Source: Citrobacter freundii (GTDB lineage Bacteria > Bacteroidota > Bacteroidia > Chitinophagales > Chitinophagaceae). From it: DNA of 6,780 nt. The notes beneath the pieces are model-generated. The model ran no database searches, was not told where the DNA came from, and worked only from the letters and a program-made list of their open reading frames with translations. The stretch covers positions 1-6,780 of the forward strand of contig QFQQ01000140.1 of the NCBI GenBank assembly GCA_003243445.1. The letters are read 5' to 3'. This document shows positions 6,339 to 6,780 of the stretch, piece by piece (position 1 is the first letter of the stretch; the number at the start of each line of letters is the position of its first letter). The translations under genes and the position numbers were made by a program.

Positions 6339-6345
6339 CTATATC

Positions 6346-6448
6346 CCGTTGTGAAATGTTCGTGAGGCATGGGTTGTCAGCCAAAGGATCACCGGGAGAC
6401 ACCCAGCACCACGCATCCATTATTGCATAGCAAAAAGGCTCACAACGG
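6346..6448. repeat. Nested inverted repeat, possible structured RNA
   Basis: Perfect 9-base arms CCGTTGTGA (6346-6354) and TCACAACGG (6440-6448) enclose 85 bases. Inside, CGTG (6361-6364) can pair with CACG (6410-6413), and GGGTTGTC (6371-6378) with GACACCC (6398-6404) with one bulge. The nested order is compatible with one folded RNA of about 100 nt. No tRNA or known riboswitch pattern was seen. It is not established that it is transcribed as a unit. Confidence 0.45.
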
Positions 6449-6467
6449 TGGAACTTTTAGCAGGGCG

Positions 6468-6494
6468 AAAAAAAGCCCGCATTGGGTTGCGGGC
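6468..6494 (-). terminator. Intrinsic terminator facing the minus strand
   Basis: The stem GCCCGCA (6475-6481) / TGCGGGC (6488-6494) has a six-base loop. On the minus strand it is followed by seven U from the A-run 6468-6474. On + it is followed by ATAACA, so it is directional. No minus-strand protein gene ends here. Confidence 0.7.
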
Positions 6495-6543
6495 ATAACA
6501 GAGAACAAATAGCTAATATTCAAGTTGTCTTTCATCAACTTGT
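6468..6543 (-). ncRNA. Candidate small RNA on the minus strand
   Basis: Read on the minus strand, a possible promoter (TTTACA, complement of 6573-6578; 16 bases; TTAAAT, complement of 6551-6556) is followed by a hairpin with 7-bp stem (6521-6542), about 26 A/U-rich bases, then a GC hairpin and seven U. Hairpin, unpaired A/U stretch and U-tailed terminator in about 75 nt is the layout of an Hfq-binding sRNA. The promoter is weak and there is no conservation evidence. Confidence 0.35.
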
Positions 6544-6583
6544 CAGAAGAATTTAACCTTAAGAAAAATTGATGTAAAGACAA
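6521..6583. repeat. Inverted repeats forming two mutually exclusive hairpins
   Basis: CAAGTTG (6521-6527) pairs with CAACTTG (6536-6542) around an eight-base loop. TTGTCTTTCATCAA (6525-6538) can instead pair with TTGATGTAAAGACAA (6569-6583), with one extra base. Both pairings use 6525-6538, so only one can form at a time. Confidence 0.5.
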
Positions 6584-6601
6584 TATTGATTTCTGGCTAC
6601 G

Positions 6602-6626
6602 GGCTGCGCATTTGCGTGGCCTTTTT
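6602..6626 (+). terminator. Intrinsic terminator upstream of the holin gene (tR'-like copy 2)
   Basis: The hairpin GGCTGCGCA / TGCGTGGCC with a two-base loop is followed by TTTTT (6622-6626). In lambdoid phages a terminator here stops late transcription until Q acts. It shares its fold with the hairpin at 6315-6334, with a T-A to C-G compensatory change at one pair. Confidence 0.75.
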
Positions 6627-6632
6627 CGTATT

Positions 6633-6691
6633 CAGGCTCACGGGAATCATCCGCTACGTGCTTTGTTGATAAATCCAGCCCGTGAAGCCTG
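6633..6691 (+). promoter_or_regulatory. Long hairpin in the leader of the lysis genes
   Basis: CAGGCTCACGGG (6633-6644) pairs with CCCGTG-A-AGCCTG (6679-6691): 12 base pairs with a single bulged A6685 around a 34-base loop, followed by ACCTTTTC. It could be a further terminator or a structure protecting or regulating the holin mRNA. Confidence 0.45.
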
Positions 6692-6715
6692 ACCTTTTCA
6701 TCACACACAGCGCCA

Positions 6716-6731
6716 TCCGAAAAATCGGAGG
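6716..6731 (+). promoter_or_regulatory. Hairpin over the holin ribosome-binding site
   Basis: TCCGA (6716-6720), loop AAAA and TCGGA (6725-6729) form a 5-bp stem whose 3' arm includes the first bases of the GGAGG site (6727-6731). In lambda S a comparable upstream structure (sdi) sets the choice between the two starts. Here the analogous role is inferred. Confidence 0.5.
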
Positions 6732-6738
6732 TGAGGCT

Positions 6739-6780
6739 ATGACCAGAATGAGCACCATTTACAGCAGACTTTCATATGGA
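6739..6780 (+). CDS. S: Holin, phage 21 S (pinholin) type, dual-start; 5' end only
   Basis: The window ends after 14 codons: MTRMSTIYSRLSYG. ATG 6739 follows GGAGGTGA (6727-6734); a second ATG is at 6748. The opening resembles S proteins of the phage 21 family (M-K-S-M..., ...AYGTSAG). Two Met codons are separated by two residues, one basic (here T-R). In that family the longer product is the antiholin and the shorter the holin, which together time membrane depolarisation and lysis. The position behind the tR'-like terminator agrees. The rest of the gene, the endolysin and Rz should follow outside the window. Family call from 14 residues plus context. Confidence 0.7.
   Translation, partial: MTRMSTIYSRLSYG

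Noticed and set aside
6256..6420. 54-aa minus-strand frame MDAWCWVSPGDPL...
   Set aside because: It overlaps the end of the moron gene and a terminator hairpin, has no clear ribosome site, and its length is within chance. Its Cys/Trp-rich start makes it worth a homology check only.
3965..6738. tRNA genes or toxin genes in the Q-S interval, as in Stx phages
   Set aside because: No tRNA cloverleaf signature (GTTCGA-type T-loop with paired arms) and no Stx-like sequence was seen.
1..6780. CRISPR arrays, insertion sequences or transposases
   Set aside because: No regularly spaced repeats, terminal inverted repeats with target duplication, or transposase motifs were seen.

Overview
The window reads as part of a lambdoid (temperate, siphovirus-like) prophage or phage of an enterobacterium of the Escherichia/Salmonella/Shigella group. 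The grounds are the close resemblance of the replication, Q and holin products to coliphage and Salmonella-phage proteins, the gene order replication - Q - lysis on one strand, and three Chi octamers. No tools were used. All family calls rest on recognised motifs and remembered family sequences, not on searches.

Left part (1-3213), early replication operon on +. The tail of an unidentified gene is followed by an O-like initiator (117-962), a DnaC-like AAA+ helicase loader (977-1858) and a DnaB-like replicative helicase (1855-3213). They are tightly packed, with ATGA-type overlaps or very short gaps. The phage appears to bring its own initiator, loader and helicase.

Middle (3214-3964). Only one unrecognised 103-aa gene lies where a nin region would be. 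It overlaps a 30-codon remnant of the start of a phage-82-type Q gene, which runs into the start of a complete but different Q gene of the P22/933W type. This is a recombination joint between two unrelated antiterminator modules.

Cargo between Q and the lysis genes (3965-6340). In Shiga-toxin phages this interval holds the tRNA and stx genes. Here it holds two units. The first is a visibly AT-richer two-gene minus-strand operon: a 311-aa soluble protein, then a 186-aa protein with four predicted membrane spans, closed by a strong terminator facing that operon. The pair has the layout of lambda RexAB (soluble sensor first, four-span membrane effector second) and is the best candidate here for an undescribed anti-phage or lysogenic-conversion system. 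The second is a plus-strand moron: terminator, own candidate promoter, a 177-aa unrecognised gene, and a second terminator.

Right end (6294-6780). About 445 bp without a convincing protein gene is dense in RNA structure. It holds two related tR'-like terminators about 290 bp apart, a nested inverted repeat, a minus-facing terminator that could end a small antisense RNA, a pair of alternative hairpins and a long 12-bp hairpin. It leads into the first 14 codons of a dual-start holin of the phage 21 S type, with a small hairpin over its ribosome site. I could not locate the late promoter pR' with confidence.
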